Counted from the first letter of the stretch, positions 42,025 through 51,360 are shown. The stretch is 64,000 nucleotides of DNA from Flavobacterium chryseum (GCF_004362015.1 NZ_SNWW01000003.1:124001-188000); one strand, 5' to 3'. Numbers and translations are program-made. The notes: generated by a model from the sequence alone, not told the origin.

Positions 42025-42990
42025 ATGAGCAAAAAAGTAGGTTTAATTGTGCCGCACGACTATAAATTATTAAGTATAGCAGCGATTTTAGAAGTTTTTG
42101 AAACTGCTAATAAATTAAGTAATGAGGCCGAAAAACCTTTTGAAATTATGGTTTTTCAGTCGGTTGAACAAATCAATGGAAAACATTTATTTGGTTATGA
42201 AGCCAATATTATCGAAACGTCGAAAATAAATCTCGATCTGATTTTGATTCCCGCTTTTACGACAGATAATATGAGTGAAATGATTTCGAAGAATAAAAAT
42301 TTTATTCCGTGGTTACAAAAACAACACCAGTCAGGAGCCGAATTGGCTAGTTTTTGTACGGGCGCATTTTTGTTTGCTGCGTCTGGTTTACTTAACGAAA
42401 AACTGGCGACAACGCATGTTGATGCTTGCAGTGCTTTTACAAAAGCTTTTCCGTTAGTGAAATTAAAACCAGAAGAAACTCTTACCGCTGATGGCAGTTT
42501 GTATACTAGCGGAGGTTCGACCTCAACTTTTCACTTATTGATTCTTTTAGTGCAGAAATATTGCGGTAATGAAGTTGCCGTGCAAATTGCCAAGATTTTC
42601 TCGATCGATTTAAACCGATATAAACAAAGTTATTTCAGCACTTTTAGACCCAATCATTTACACAATGACACTTTGGTTGCGATGTTGCAGCAAAAAATTG
42701 AAAGTCAATATCATACTATTGAAAAACTGGAAGAAATCACCAAAGATATTCCCACCAGCGCGCGCAACATGACAAGAAGATTTAAGCAAGTTACGGGAAT
42801 TCCGCCAATTGAATATTTGCAAAATATAAGAGTCGAAAGCTCTAAAAAGTATTTAGAACAAACACAACTTTCGATTTCTGAAATTATAGAAAAAACGGGA
42901 TATAACGATCCGAAAGCTTTTAGAAAAGTATTTTATAAAATGGTTGGTATGAAACCCATTGAATATAGGGAGAAATTTAGGGTGCAATAA
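42025..42990 (+). CDS. GlxA-family AraC regulator with DJ-1/PfpI domain
   Basis: 321 residues. Residues 1-190 are a DJ-1/PfpI-like amidotransferase fold with Cys in ASFCTGAFLFAASGLL, used as a sensor in this family; residues 210-321 are the AraC DNA-binding part (SARNMTRRFKQVTGIPPIEYLQNIRVESSKKYLEQ, GYNDPKAFRKVFYKMVGMKPIEYREKF). A near-consensus box TATCTTCG lies at 41997-42004. Divergent from the VOC/SRPBCC genes, so it may control them; this is inferred from position only. Its stop is followed at once by RNA-like element copy C. Confidence 0.9.
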   Translation: MSKKVGLIVPHDYKLLSIAAILEVFETANKLSNEAEKPFEIMVFQSVEQINGKHLFGYEANIIETSKINLDLILIPAFTTDNMSEMISKNKNFIPWLQKQHQSGAELASFCTGAFLFAASGLLNEKLATTHVDACSAFTKAFPLVKLKPEETLTADGSLYTSGGSTSTFHLLILLVQKYCGNEVAVQIAKIFSIDLNRYKQSYFSTFRPNHLHNDTLVAMLQQKIESQYHTIEKLEEITKDIPTSARNMTRRFKQVTGIPPIEYLQNIRVESSKKYLEQTQLSISEIIEKTGYNDPKAFRKVFYKMVGMKPIEYREKFRVQ

Positions 42991-42995
42991 TTTCA

Positions 42996-43105
42996 GAAGC
43001 AGAAATTTCATTTTCATAAGAACCCCCAGTCCTGCTCTGCACTATATCTTTTACTGTGAACCCCACAGCAAAAGGATACCGTTTCGATCAGGGCTATGCA
43101 AGAAA
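42996..43105 (-). ncRNA. Structured RNA-like element, copy C
   Basis: Minus strand: TAGCCCTGATCGAAACGG, ATCCTTTT, hairpin CTGTG-GGGTT-CACAG, AAAAGAT, then AGCAGGAC. Copy A has TGGCG-GGGTT-CGCCA in the same place, so the loop is kept and the stem is rewritten. The outer helix is CCTG/CAGG. The tail GAAAATGAAATTTCTGCTTC (42996-43015) matches copy A in 19 of 20 bases. Located between the convergent GlxA-type and L,D-transpeptidase genes. Confidence 0.6.
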
Positions 43106-43130
43106 TTTTATTTTCTCAAGGATAAAATTT

Positions 43131-43790
43131 TTATGACTTAATAATCCACATTAAAACTTTTTTATTTGTTTTTAAAAGCTTGTCAATTTCTTTCATATTT
43201 TCATTAGAGACAGCTGGACAACCCCAACCTTCCGGCGTTCCGTCCGGATAAACTTCATCACTTGAAATTGCATCCCAGGAATGTAAAACTATTGCTCGAT
43301 TTCTGGCATTTGAATTTGATTTATCTTTTCCCTGTAATATATAATTCACTTTAATTCCCCATTGACTTACACCTCGATCTAAAATAACAAACTTGCCTGT
43401 TGAGGAACAATGTGAATCAATTTCATTACTTATAAGTGCCTGATCTTTTGATGAAGTTCCACCCCATTTATTATCGCCGCAACCATGACTTACTATAAAG
43501 GAGTTTAAAACCTCATTTTTCTTAAAATCATAAATAAAGAATCTTTTTAAACCAGAATGGATACCTAAATCTATCAAAATAAATTTATTCTGATTCAAAT
43601 TATTTTTTTTGCAATATTGCTCTGCTTTCTTATAATAAGTATTGTAATTAATACCTTTAATTTCGCCGCGAAGTTTTTCTTTTGAAACAACAACTTCCGT
43701 ATATTCTTTTTTAGAAATACTTTCTTGTGTCTCCTTTTTATAACAAGATAATAACAGCAACATACTTACGAAGTACAATATTTTTTTCAT
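43131..43790 (-). CDS. Lipoprotein with YkuD_2-type L,D-transpeptidase catalytic domain
   Basis: 219 residues. Lipobox MLLLLSC with Cys16. The domain is the murein L,D-transpeptidase-like type: FILIDLGIHSGLKRFFIYD, SHGCGDN, KFVILDRGVSQWGIKV, AIVLHSWDAIS and GWGCPAVS with the catalytic Cys191. Such enzymes cross-link or edit peptidoglycan or attach proteins to it. A lipid anchor would keep it in the periplasm at a membrane. Convergent with the GlxA-type gene. Confidence 0.87.
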   Translation of the reverse strand: MKKILYFVSMLLLLSCYKKETQESISKKEYTEVVVSKEKLRGEIKGINYNTYYKKAEQYCKKNNLNQNKFILIDLGIHSGLKRFFIYDFKKNEVLNSFIVSHGCGDNKWGGTSSKDQALISNEIDSHCSSTGKFVILDRGVSQWGIKVNYILQGKDKSNSNARNRAIVLHSWDAISSDEVYPDGTPEGWGCPAVSNENMKEIDKLLKTNKKVLMWIIKS

Positions 43791-43840
43791 GTCGCCAATT
43801 TACATAAAATTCGGAATGCAAACAATTTCTAAAAAGCATA

Positions 43841-43871
43841 AAAAAAACCTGTTCAAAAAATGAACAGGTTT
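43841..43871 (-). terminator. clpX terminator
   Basis: AAACCTGTTCA / TGAACAGGTTT stem; on the minus strand it is followed by T7. About 50 bases past the clpX stop. Confidence 0.85.
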
Positions 43872-43922
43872 AAAAGTGAACTTTATCAACGTTTAAAACT
43901 TTGAGAAAGTTATTTCAAGATT

Positions 43923-45155
43923 TTAAGAAGCAATTTCCATTCGCTTCAATAAATTTTTGCTTAATGTATGTTCTGCATAATCTCTGTCGATTGTTAGAAC
44001 TTTATCGTCTGAACTTGGTAGTTCATACATGGCATCAGTTAAGATTGCTTCACATAAAGAACGTAATCCACGAGCACCTAATTTGTATTCTAACGCTTTA
44101 TCAACAATAAAATCTAAAGCTTCATCAGTAATACTGAATTCTACTTCGTCCATTAAAAACAATTTTTGATATTGTTTGATTAACGCATTTTTTGGTTGAG
44201 TCAAAATGGCACGCAAAGTTTCTCTGTCTAAAGGATCCATGTGTGTTAAGACTGGTAGACGACCAATAATTTCAGGAATCAATCCAAAATCTTTAATATC
44301 TTTTGGAATGATATATTGCAATAAATTGTCTTTGTCGATATTATCAACATTTTTAGAGGTTGAATATCCAACTGCCTGACGGTTCAAACGTTTAGAAATA
44401 ATACGCTCTACGCCATCAAAAGCTCCTCCTGCTATAAACAAGATGTTTTGTGTATTCACTTCAACAAATTTCTGGTCCGGATGTTTACGTCCTCCTTTTG
44501 GTGGTACGTTTACAACTGTTCCTTCTAAAAGTTTTAATAATGCCTGTTGAACACCTTCACCAGAAACATCACGTGTTATTGATGGATTATCGCTTTTACG
44601 GGCGATTTTATCAATTTCATCAATAAATACGATTCCTCTTTCGGCTTTGGTTACGTCATAATCAGCGGCTTGCAGTAAACGTGTCAAAATACTTTCAACA
44701 TCTTCACCCACATAACCTGCTTCTGTAAGTACAGTTGCATCAACAATCGCCAAAGGAACGTCTAACATTTTAGCAATAGTTTTTGCTACTAATGTTTTTC
44801 CTGTTCCGGTTTGACCAACCATGATGATATTACTTTTTTCAATCTCAACTTCGTCGTCTAATTGCTGTTGCATTAAACGTTTGTAGTGATTGTAAACCGC
44901 AACTGACATTACTTTTTTCGTCTGATCCTGACCAATAACATATTGATCTAAGAAAGCTCTGATTTCTTTTGGTTTCTTTAAAATTAGATCACCAACAAGT
45001 TTCGCGCTTCCGCTTGATTTTAATTCTTCTAATACAATGCCGTGTGCTTGTTCAATACATTTGTCACAAATATGTGCATTAATACCTGCAATCAACAAAT
45101 TGGTTTCTGGCTTTTTCCTTCCACAAAACGAACATTCTAATACTACTTTAGCCAT
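43923..45155 (-). CDS. clpX: ATP-dependent Clp protease ATP-binding subunit ClpX
   Basis: 410 residues. AAA+ unfoldase that feeds proteins to ClpP. N-terminal zinc domain with Cys8, Cys11, Cys30 and Cys33 ([12 protein letters not shown]); Walker [13 protein letters not shown], Walker [12 protein letters not shown], the pore loop [10 protein letters not shown] and the sensor region [12 protein letters not shown] -7 box TAACTTTG (45177-45184, minus strand) lies just upstream, so clpX has a promoter of its own besides the clpP context. Confidence 0.97.
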   Translation of the reverse strand: MAKVVLECSFCGRKKPETNLLIAGINAHICDKCIEQAHGIVLEELKSSGSAKLVGDLILKKPKEIRAFLDQYVIGQDQTKKVMSVAVYNHYKRLMQQQLDDEVEIEKSNIIMVGQTGTGKTLVAKTIAKMLDVPLAIVDATVLTEAGYVGEDVESILTRLLQAADYDVTKAERGIVFIDEIDKIARKSDNPSITRDVSGEGVQQALLKLLEGTVVNVPPKGGRKHPDQKFVEVNTQNILFIAGGAFDGVERIISKRLNRQAVGYSTSKNVDNIDKDNLLQYIIPKDIKDFGLIPEIIGRLPVLTHMDPLDRETLRAILTQPKNALIKQYQKLFLMDEVEFSITDEALDFIVDKALEYKLGARGLRSLCEAILTDAMYELPSSDDKVLTIDRDYAEHTLSKNLLKRMEIAS

Positions 45156-45176
45156 TCTTTTTTAATTACTAAACTG

Positions 45177-45184
45177 CAAAGTTA
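45177..45184 (-). promoter_or_regulatory. clpX promoter -7 box
   Basis: Minus strand TAACTTTG, 21 bases before the clpX ATG, inside a flanking inverted repeat AAGTTACTAAG/CTTAGTAACTT. The -33 box is weak. Confidence 0.45.
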
Positions 45185-45326
45185 CTAAGTTTCTGAGATT
45201 TATCACTAAAACCTCGTAAACTTAGTAACTTATTAACTTTTATTTTTTGTTTCAAGTTTAATTTGTTTAAGGTTTCGAGTTAATGTTAGAAGCTTAGCTC
45301 CTTTGCAACTTTGAACCTTTAAAAAA

Positions 45327-46001
45327 TTATCCTCTTCTTAAAACTTCATCAATCATTCCGTATTCTTTAGCTTCGTCAGCTTTCATCCAGTAATCACGCT
45401 CACTGTCTTTGTGCACTCTTTCAAAAGATTGTCCTGAATGCTGAGAAATAATGTTGTATAATTCATCTTTCAATTTCAACATTTCACGTAAGTTGATTTC
45501 CATATCAGTTGCAACTCCTTGTGCTCCTCCTGATGGCTGGTGAATCATAACTCTTGAATGTGGCAAAGCCGAACGTTTTCCTGCTGCACCTGCACATAAT
45601 AAAACAGCTCCCATTGAGGCTGCCATACCTGTACAAATTGTAGCTACATCTGGTTTGATGTATTGCATTGTATCGTAAATTCCTAATCCTGCATAAACGC
45701 TTCCTCCAGGAGAATTTAAATAAATTTGAATATCTTTTGATGCATCAGCACTTTCTAAAAATAATAACTGAGCCTGAACGATATTTGCGATTTGATCATC
45801 GATACCTGTTCCTAAAAAGATAATTCTGTCCATCATTAATCTTGAAAATACGTCTAATTGAGAAATATTCAACTGGCGCTCTTCGATAATATATGGAGTC
45901 ATGTTTGTTGGATTCATTGCCGCTACGATTTTATCGTAGTACATGGCGTTTACCCCTTGGTGCTTTGTAGCAAATTTTTTAAATTCTTTACCGTAGTTCA
46001 T
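45327..46001 (-). CDS. clpP: ATP-dependent Clp protease proteolytic subunit ClpP
   Basis: 224 residues. Serine protease ring subunit. Catalytic triad: Ser129 (TGMAASMGAV), His154 (VMIHQPSGG) and Asp203 (ERDYWM). The N-terminal about 30 residues before TPYIIE are likely a propeptide as in other ClpP proteins. Between tig and clpX, the usual order. Confidence 0.97.
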   Translation of the reverse strand: MNYGKEFKKFATKHQGVNAMYYDKIVAAMNPTNMTPYIIEERQLNISQLDVFSRLMMDRIIFLGTGIDDQIANIVQAQLLFLESADASKDIQIYLNSPGGSVYAGLGIYDTMQYIKPDVATICTGMAASMGAVLLCAGAAGKRSALPHSRVMIHQPSGGAQGVATDMEINLREMLKLKDELYNIISQHSGQSFERVHKDSERDYWMKADEAKEYGMIDEVLRRG

Positions 46002-46135
46002 ATGTGTCTGTTCTAAGTTTACTTTAATATGTTGTATATTTTATTTTCATCAAAGGTCATACCTTTTTATAAAGGATGTCAATTTGTCTTAGTTTTTGTT
46101 TCAAGTTTCAAGTTATCAACTTTAATAAACCAGAA

Positions 46136-46173
46136 ATAAAAAAAAGCGTCAAAAGAAAAAATCTCTTGACGCT
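46136..46173 (-). terminator. tig terminator
   Basis: AGCGTCA / TGACGCT stem around a 15-base loop, followed on the minus strand by a run of T; 22 bases past the tig stop. So tig and clpP are separate transcripts, at least in part. Confidence 0.75.
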
Positions 46174-46194
46174 CAAATATAATTATTTTTAGAA

Positions 46195-47517
46195 TTATTC
46201 TCCGTAAGAAGCGGCAATAAATTCTTCGTAAGTTACTTCTTTTGTTGTTGGATTTGCTTTTTCTTTAAACACTTCTAACAATTTTTCAGCTACAACTTGC
46301 TCAGATAGTCTTTTTACTTCTTCCTGGTTAGATAAAACTCTAGCCACGATTCCTTGTACTTCTTCGTCAGTTGGGTTTGTCTGACCAAATTGAGCCATTT
46401 GTTGTCTGATTGATTTTGTTGTAAAAGCTTTCAAATCTTCAAATGTAATTTGGATATTGCTTTGTGCCATCGCTTTTCCTTCGATCAATTGAAAACGTAA
46501 TCCTTTTTCAGATCTTGCATATTCAGCTTCAGCTTCTTCTGCAGAAAGTTTTTTCTCTCCAACAGTTTGCAACCATTTTTTAAGGAATTCAGATGGTAAA
46601 TCAAATTTTGTATTTTCGATCAAGAAATCCTGAACGTCTAATAATAATTTTTGATCTGCTTGTTGCGCGAATTGAGCTTCAGCATCTTCTTTAATTTTAG
46701 CTTTCAAATCTTCCAGAGAAGCTACTTTTCCTTCACCAAAAAGTTTATCAAATAAATCCTGGTTCAATTCTGCCAATTCAGCTCCGTTAATAGCTTCGAT
46801 AGTAAAGTTTACTTCGATATCTAAACCGTGAACGTCATCATGTGATACTTTTAAGTAATCCATCAATTGGTGATCGTCTTCGAATAAACCTTTAGTACTT
46901 ACTGCAACAACATCTCCAACTTTTTTACCGATAAATTTATCTCCGGCAGCTTTGTTAAAAGTAGAAACAGAAATTGTAGTTGTATTGCTAATTCCTTTTT
47001 CTTCGTTTGAGAAAGTTCCTGTCAAATCAGAATCTGCAGATACAACTTCTTGTGGTACTGGTTTTCCGAATTGTTTTTGGATACGCTCTACTTGTCCGTC
47101 GATTAATTTATCGTCAGCAGTAACAATGTATTTTACGATATTGTTTTTTGCCTCTAAATCAATTTCAAAGTTTGGTACTAAACCAATTTCGTATTCAAAA
47201 GTTAATTCTTCAGCATCCCAATCAAAGTTTTCGTTTTCTTTAGCAAGAGGAGTTCCTAAAAGATTTAATCTTTCAGATTGAACAAAACGCTCTAAAGCCA
47301 AATCAACTACTTTTTTAACTTCTTCCTGCTTAATTGCTTTTCCGTATTGTTTTTCAACAAGGTCTTTAGGCACTTGTCCTTTTCTAAAACCTTTTACAGT
47401 AGCCAATGGCATTTTTTCGTTTATTCTTTTTGCTACCTGACCTTTATAATCCATGTGAACAACTGTCATTACAATCGTTTCATTCACAGCGTCTTTTGCT
47501 ATTCTTTTAATATCCAT
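46195..47517 (-). CDS. tig: Trigger factor
   Basis: 440 residues. Ribosome-bound chaperone for nascent chains. The ribosome-binding part contains GFRKGQVPKDLVEKQYG (the GFRxGxxP signature), followed by a PPIase-like middle domain and a long helical C-terminal arm (about residues 245-440) rich in Glu, Gln and Lys. The Bacteroidota trigger factors diverge strongly in the middle domain, and its prolyl isomerase residues are not well kept here. Confidence 0.93.
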   Translation of the reverse strand: MDIKRIAKDAVNETIVMTVVHMDYKGQVAKRINEKMPLATVKGFRKGQVPKDLVEKQYGKAIKQEEVKKVVDLALERFVQSERLNLLGTPLAKENENFDWDAEELTFEYEIGLVPNFEIDLEAKNNIVKYIVTADDKLIDGQVERIQKQFGKPVPQEVVSADSDLTGTFSNEEKGISNTTTISVSTFNKAAGDKFIGKKVGDVVAVSTKGLFEDDHQLMDYLKVSHDDVHGLDIEVNFTIEAINGAELAELNQDLFDKLFGEGKVASLEDLKAKIKEDAEAQFAQQADQKLLLDVQDFLIENTKFDLPSEFLKKWLQTVGEKKLSAEEAEAEYARSEKGLRFQLIEGKAMAQSNIQITFEDLKAFTTKSIRQQMAQFGQTNPTDEEVQGIVARVLSNQEEVKRLSEQVVAEKLLEVFKEKANPTTKEVTYEEFIAASYGE

Positions 47518-47543
47518 CTTCTTCTTTAATTTACGTAATAAAA

Positions 47544-47578
47544 TTGGGTTGCAAAATTATAAAATTTTTGCAACCCAA
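47544..47578 (-). terminator. Perfect hairpin: terminator of the holin-like gene overlapping the tig promoter
   Basis: TTGGGTTGCAAAA and TTTTGCAACCCAA pair perfectly around a 9-base spacer, followed on the minus strand by TTTTATT. The same stretch contains a -7 box for tig (TAATTTTG, minus strand, 47552-47559). So one sequence may end one transcript and start the next. Confidence 0.65.
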
Positions 47579-47635
47579 CCAAGTTTTTAATCTATTGTAT
47601 TTAGCGGTGTTTTTAAACTCGCTTTTTATTCTGAT

Positions 47636-47980
47636 TTATTTATCGTCTCCTAATATTTTATAAGTAATAGACTGAAGTACAGATAATATAACACTAAATA
47701 TTAATGCTGTCCAAAAAGAGTCTACTGCAAAACCACCAACAATATTGGTGCACAACAAAATAATGATTGCATTAATAACTAATAAAAACAATCCTAATGT
47801 AATCACTGTTACCGGCAATGTCAGGATAACTAATATTGGTTTTATAAAAAGATTAAGCAATCCTAAAACTACTGCAACAATTACAGCTGTTGCAAAACTC
47901 GCAACATGCACGCCTGACAAAAGATTAGCAATTAGTAAAACCAGGGCAGCAGTAACAAGAAGTCGGAGTAATAATTTCAT
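47636..47980 (-). CDS. Small four-helix membrane protein (phage-holin-family IV / YvlD-like)
   Basis: 114 residues, nearly all in four membrane segments: LLLRLLVTAALVLLIANLL, FATAVIVAVVLGLLNLFI, ILVILTLPVTVITLGLFLLVINAIIILLCTNIV, FWTALIFSVILSVLQSITY. Matches the family named after a mycobacterial phage holin, but chromosomal members like YvlD are ordinary membrane proteins of unknown role. No phage genes are near. Confidence 0.85.
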   Translation of the reverse strand: MKLLLRLLVTAALVLLIANLLSGVHVASFATAVIVAVVLGLLNLFIKPILVILTLPVTVITLGLFLLVINAIIILLCTNIVGGFAVDSFWTALIFSVILSVLQSITYKILGDDK

Positions 47981-48048
47981 ATTTTTTATATTTAAATTTT
48001 AATAAAAGTAATGAATTTTATATTCATCAACTATTCGATTTTTTTTAC

Positions 48049-48099
48049 CACAGATTAAAATTACACATTTGAAAATCTTTATAATCCTTTTAATCTGTG
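48049..48099. repeat. Inverted repeat CACAGATTAAAA / TTTTAATCTGTG
   Basis: Perfect 12-bp arms with 27 bases between, in the spacer after the esterase gene (minus strand). Probably another dispersed intergenic palindrome. Confidence 0.6.
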
Positions 48100-48119
48100 A
48101 CTTTAAAATTTGAAATTAA

Positions 48120-48884
48120 TTATTCTTTCAAAAACGTAGTTGTTAATTCAAAAAACAGTTTAGGATTTTCGGCATGAAGCCAATGTCCTGCATTTGGGAT
48201 GGTTTCAAACTTAGTATTTGGAAAGTGCTGGCGTATAGAATCAAAATCTGTATCTAAAACATAACCTGAATTTCCTCCGCGAATAAACAATGTTGGTTTT
48301 TCAAAAACCAAACCATCGGCCAAAGCTTTCCCTATAGCTTCTAAATTATTATTAAAAACTTCCAGATTAAATCTAAAAGCCAATTGTCCCGGTTCTTTCC
48401 AATATAAATTTTTAAGCAAAAACTGACGTGTTCCAAAATCAGAAACATATTCTGCAACAATTGCTTCTACATCGTTTCGACTTGGTTTCACAGAAAAATC
48501 AACGGCATTTAAACCTGCCAAAATATCCTGATGGTGTTGTTTGTAAAATTTCGGACCAATATCTGCCACAATTAATTTATCTACAACATCAGAATGTGTT
48601 GTTGAAAAAAGCATCGCTACTTTCCCTCCCATCGAATGCCCTAAAATGTCGATTTTATCTAATTGATTTGCCTGACAATATTCGAATACATCCTGAACCA
48701 TAGCTTCATAAGACCATTCATCTGAATGGAAGCTACGACCATGATTTCGTAAATCTAAAATATGAACCTGAAATCCGGCCTCTACATATTGTCCTGCCAG
48801 GGTTTTCCAGTTATCAGACATTCCAAGAAATCCATGCATGATAATAAATGGTTTTCCTTCGCCTTCTATTTTTGAGTATAACAT
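48120..48884 (-). CDS. Alpha/beta hydrolase (YbfF-like esterase)
   Basis: 254 residues. HGFLGMSDNWKTLAG near the N-terminus, the nucleophile elbow GHSMGGKVAM, the acid region RGGNSGYV, and His in NAGHWLHAENP. Similar to YbfF-type thioesterase/esterases. No signal peptide, so cytoplasmic. A -7 box TAACTTTG lies at 48907-48914 on the minus strand. Confidence 0.88.
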   Translation of the reverse strand: MLYSKIEGEGKPFIIMHGFLGMSDNWKTLAGQYVEAGFQVHILDLRNHGRSFHSDEWSYEAMVQDVFEYCQANQLDKIDILGHSMGGKVAMLFSTTHSDVVDKLIVADIGPKFYKQHHQDILAGLNAVDFSVKPSRNDVEAIVAEYVSDFGTRQFLLKNLYWKEPGQLAFRFNLEVFNNNLEAIGKALADGLVFEKPTLFIRGGNSGYVLDTDFDSIRQHFPNTKFETIPNAGHWLHAENPKLFFELTTTFLKE

Positions 48885-48906
48885 TTATATAAATTTAAAC
48901 TTATTA

Positions 48907-48914
48907 CAAAGTTA
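48907..48914 (-). promoter_or_regulatory. Esterase gene promoter -7 box
   Basis: Minus strand TAACTTTG, 22 bases before the ATG. Confidence 0.45.
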
Positions 48915-49088
48915 AAAAACTTATTTATCAATATAAGCACAATCATTTTGAAGAAATCATTTTATTTTAAAAAAACTGCACGACTTTACGGGTTCCCGTA
49001 AATAATAAACATTCTGAAAGTGTATATTCGCGAATGGAAATCAAAACTAAAAATTTGATTCAATTCATTTAATTAAAATACCAAATCC

Positions 49089-50456
49089 ATGATTAAAAAA
49101 TTCCTTTTATTATCATTAGTTGCTTCTCAACTTATGGTTTCATGTTCTAGTGAAGACAGTCCGGAAACTGATCCTACTAAAGAACTAACTTTAGAAGAAG
49201 AAATCGCTAACATTGTTAAACAACCTTATTCTAATTTAACTCCGGCACAGCAAAAATTAAAGTTAGAGACCGAAGCTAATGACATGTTAGTTCAATTAGA
49301 TAAATCTAAAAGCTCAGGTGCTATTGAAGCAATTGAAAACTTAGGTCGTTTGTTTAGTCTTAAACACATTGATCTTTTTGACGGAAAAAGTGATAACGGA
49401 GTTTCAGAAGTTTTAAATATTTCTGGAGTTTACGGAATCTACACTTGGAATAATGCACAAAAAATTTGGGTTAAAACAGCTTCAACAACTGAATTAAAAT
49501 TTGTTTTCCCTGCTAAAGCAAGTGAAACTACAAACACTGCAACATTATCATCTAAAAGCACTTCATCTGATTTAAAATTTAGTAATATAGATACTTATGG
49601 ATCATGGTATTACGATGGCGAAACGGATGAATATATAACAACTCCTTCTGTACAAGACTGGTTTTATTTACCTACATCAGTAGATGCGGTTTTAACAATT
49701 AATGGAAGTACTGCTGCTACTTTAGCTTCAACTTCAAAATATGCAAAAAACAAATCTCCTGAAGAATATGCTTATAAAGTAACTCTAAACGATGGTTACA
49801 CTTGGGAAATGAGTGGTAAAAAAGCAACTCAAAGCACTTCAAAAGCGTCATTTACTTATAACGCAAAAAATTTAATTGAATTTAATGTAGGAAGTACTGC
49901 AGATATCGACGCTTTAATTAATACTCCGGAACTTACTAAATATCAAGGTAAAGCTAATGGATTAGTGAGAATTTTAGACAATTTTGTTATTGTTGCCAAT
50001 ACAGATTTAGTTGCTACTGCTGCAGATGATGCTGCATTAGATAACAGTGTAGTATATCCTACTTATCCAGCTTATGATAATGCGAATAGTAATTTCAAGG
50101 CATACTATACAGCTGTAAATTCTTACAATCAAAAATATAGCGCAGGAAGTGCTGCAAACTTCAATAAAAATTCTAAACTAATTTTAGTTTCTAAGAAAGA
50201 TGGTACTAAAATAGCTGATATTGTTGTGCATTCAGAAAAATCAACTGATTCTTATACTTTTTACTTACCTGAGTGGTACAATGGTTACTGGCAATCTACT
50301 GACGAAGGGGAACAATTTACAGAAGCGTATTACGACGAAGTATATTACTTAAAATTCAACGATAATACTGAAGTTGCGATGAGTGTTTATTTCTCTGAAG
50401 GATTTGATAATCTTAATACAAAATTCGAAGACTTTTATACATCTTTTAATAAATAA
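49089..50456 (+). CDS. Unrecognised lipoprotein
   Basis: 455 residues. Lipobox SLVASQLMVSC with Cys19, then SSEDSPETDPTKELT, the acidic stretch seen in many surface-exposed Bacteroidota lipoproteins (lipoprotein export signal-like S-S-E-D-S after Cys). The rest is beta-rich with many Thr, Ser, Tyr and Asn. I do not recognise a family. It is convergent with the DUF4249/TonB pair, sharing a terminator, so no operon link with them. Confidence 0.75.
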   Translation: MIKKFLLLSLVASQLMVSCSSEDSPETDPTKELTLEEEIANIVKQPYSNLTPAQQKLKLETEANDMLVQLDKSKSSGAIEAIENLGRLFSLKHIDLFDGKSDNGVSEVLNISGVYGIYTWNNAQKIWVKTASTTELKFVFPAKASETTNTATLSSKSTSSDLKFSNIDTYGSWYYDGETDEYITTPSVQDWFYLPTSVDAVLTINGSTAATLASTSKYAKNKSPEEYAYKVTLNDGYTWEMSGKKATQSTSKASFTYNAKNLIEFNVGSTADIDALINTPELTKYQGKANGLVRILDNFVIVANTDLVATAADDAALDNSVVYPTYPAYDNANSNFKAYYTAVNSYNQKYSAGSAANFNKNSKLILVSKKDGTKIADIVVHSEKSTDSYTFYLPEWYNGYWQSTDEGEQFTEAYYDEVYYLKFNDNTEVAMSVYFSEGFDNLNTKFEDFYTSFNK

Positions 50457-50474
50457 AAGAATTTAAAATAACTT

Positions 50475-50513
50475 AAAGCCGGTTTGAATTGTTTCAAACC
50501 GGCTTTATTTTTT
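50475..50513. terminator. Bidirectional terminator overlapping the DUF4249 stop codon
   Basis: AAAGCCGGTTTGA / TTTCAAACCGGCTTT stem and a T-run on the right. The DUF4249 stop (50494-50496) lies in the right arm. Confidence 0.85.
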
Positions 50514-51360
50514 TAGGTGGTGTTTTAACGATTATAGTACTTTGTCCATATCCTGCCCAAATACCAATTCCTCCTTTTATATTCGATTTTAAACTTGTAT
50601 TAGATGGATAAATTGGATTTTTACTGTTTACAATTTCATTTTGCCAGCTGTTCCAAAAATCAAGCGCCTCTTTATTTTGCGTTCTTAGTTTTACATAAAT
50701 TAAATCCCCGTCAGCAAAATAAGGCGTGAATTTCGTTTTCGGAAAAAGTAAAATCCCCCTGTTTATTTGAATTGCAACAGCTGATTCGCTAAAATTTTTG
50801 TCATCCAAATTACCGTAAAATGCAGGAACAAAAACAGGTTCTTCGGTATCAATTTTTGTAGCAAGCTGATAATAATTTTTATCTTCTAAAGGATCATCAA
50901 ACTTCACAAAAACATAACCAGTTGTATCTGTCGCATTCTTTTTTACATACTCAGCACTTTTAAGTTCAACAGTTTTAGGTATTGTTGTTACGGCTTCTAC
51001 AACACGACTTAAATATTCTATTTTTAGCGAATATTGTTTTCCGGCTTCTCCTTTTAACGTTGTTCCGTAATAAACAAAAGGCGGCACTCTGTTTTTATCA
51101 TTTTTAACCCTTAAAACTTCTGAATTTTCACCATCCGAAATCGTAATTTTGGCTGATCTTATAACATGGTTCAAAACATTTGTAGAATCAATTACATCGG
51201 TAACCGGAATACTGCTCGAAAGCAAAACCTGCGCATAATCTCCTTCTTCGATCCAGCCTTCTACTACAATTCTGGACTCAATACTTGTCTGTTCTCTAAA
51301 ATCATCTTTAGAACAGCTTACCATTATTAAAGTAAAAAGAAACAGTAAATATTTTTTCAT
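50494..51360 (-). CDS. DUF4249 lipoprotein
   Basis: 288 residues. Lipobox FLFTLIMVSC with Cys16, then SRIVVEGWIEEGDYAQVLLSSSIPVTD, a DUF4249 opening. The rest is beta-rich. In Bacteroidota DUF4249 proteins are regularly encoded directly after TonB-dependent receptors and probably act as the surface lipoprotein partner, in the place SusD has in other systems. Starts 3 bases after the receptor's stop. The ligand is unknown. Confidence 0.87.
   Translation of the reverse strand: MKKYLLFLFTLIMVSCSKDDFREQTSIESRIVVEGWIEEGDYAQVLLSSSIPVTDVIDSTNVLNHVIRSAKITISDGENSEVLRVKNDKNRVPPFVYYGTTLKGEAGKQYSLKIEYLSRVVEAVTTIPKTVELKSAEYVKKNATDTTGYVFVKFDDPLEDKNYYQLATKIDTEEPVFVPAFYGNLDDKNFSESAVAIQINRGILLFPKTKFTPYFADGDLIYVKLRTQNKEALDFWNSWQNEIVNSKNPIYPSNTSLKSNIKGGIGIWAGYGQSTIIVKTPPKKIKPV

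Noticed and set aside
47636..47980. Holin-family hit as sign of a prophage
   Set aside because: No integrase, capsid, lysin or att-like sequences nearby; the protein fits the chromosomal YvlD-like group.
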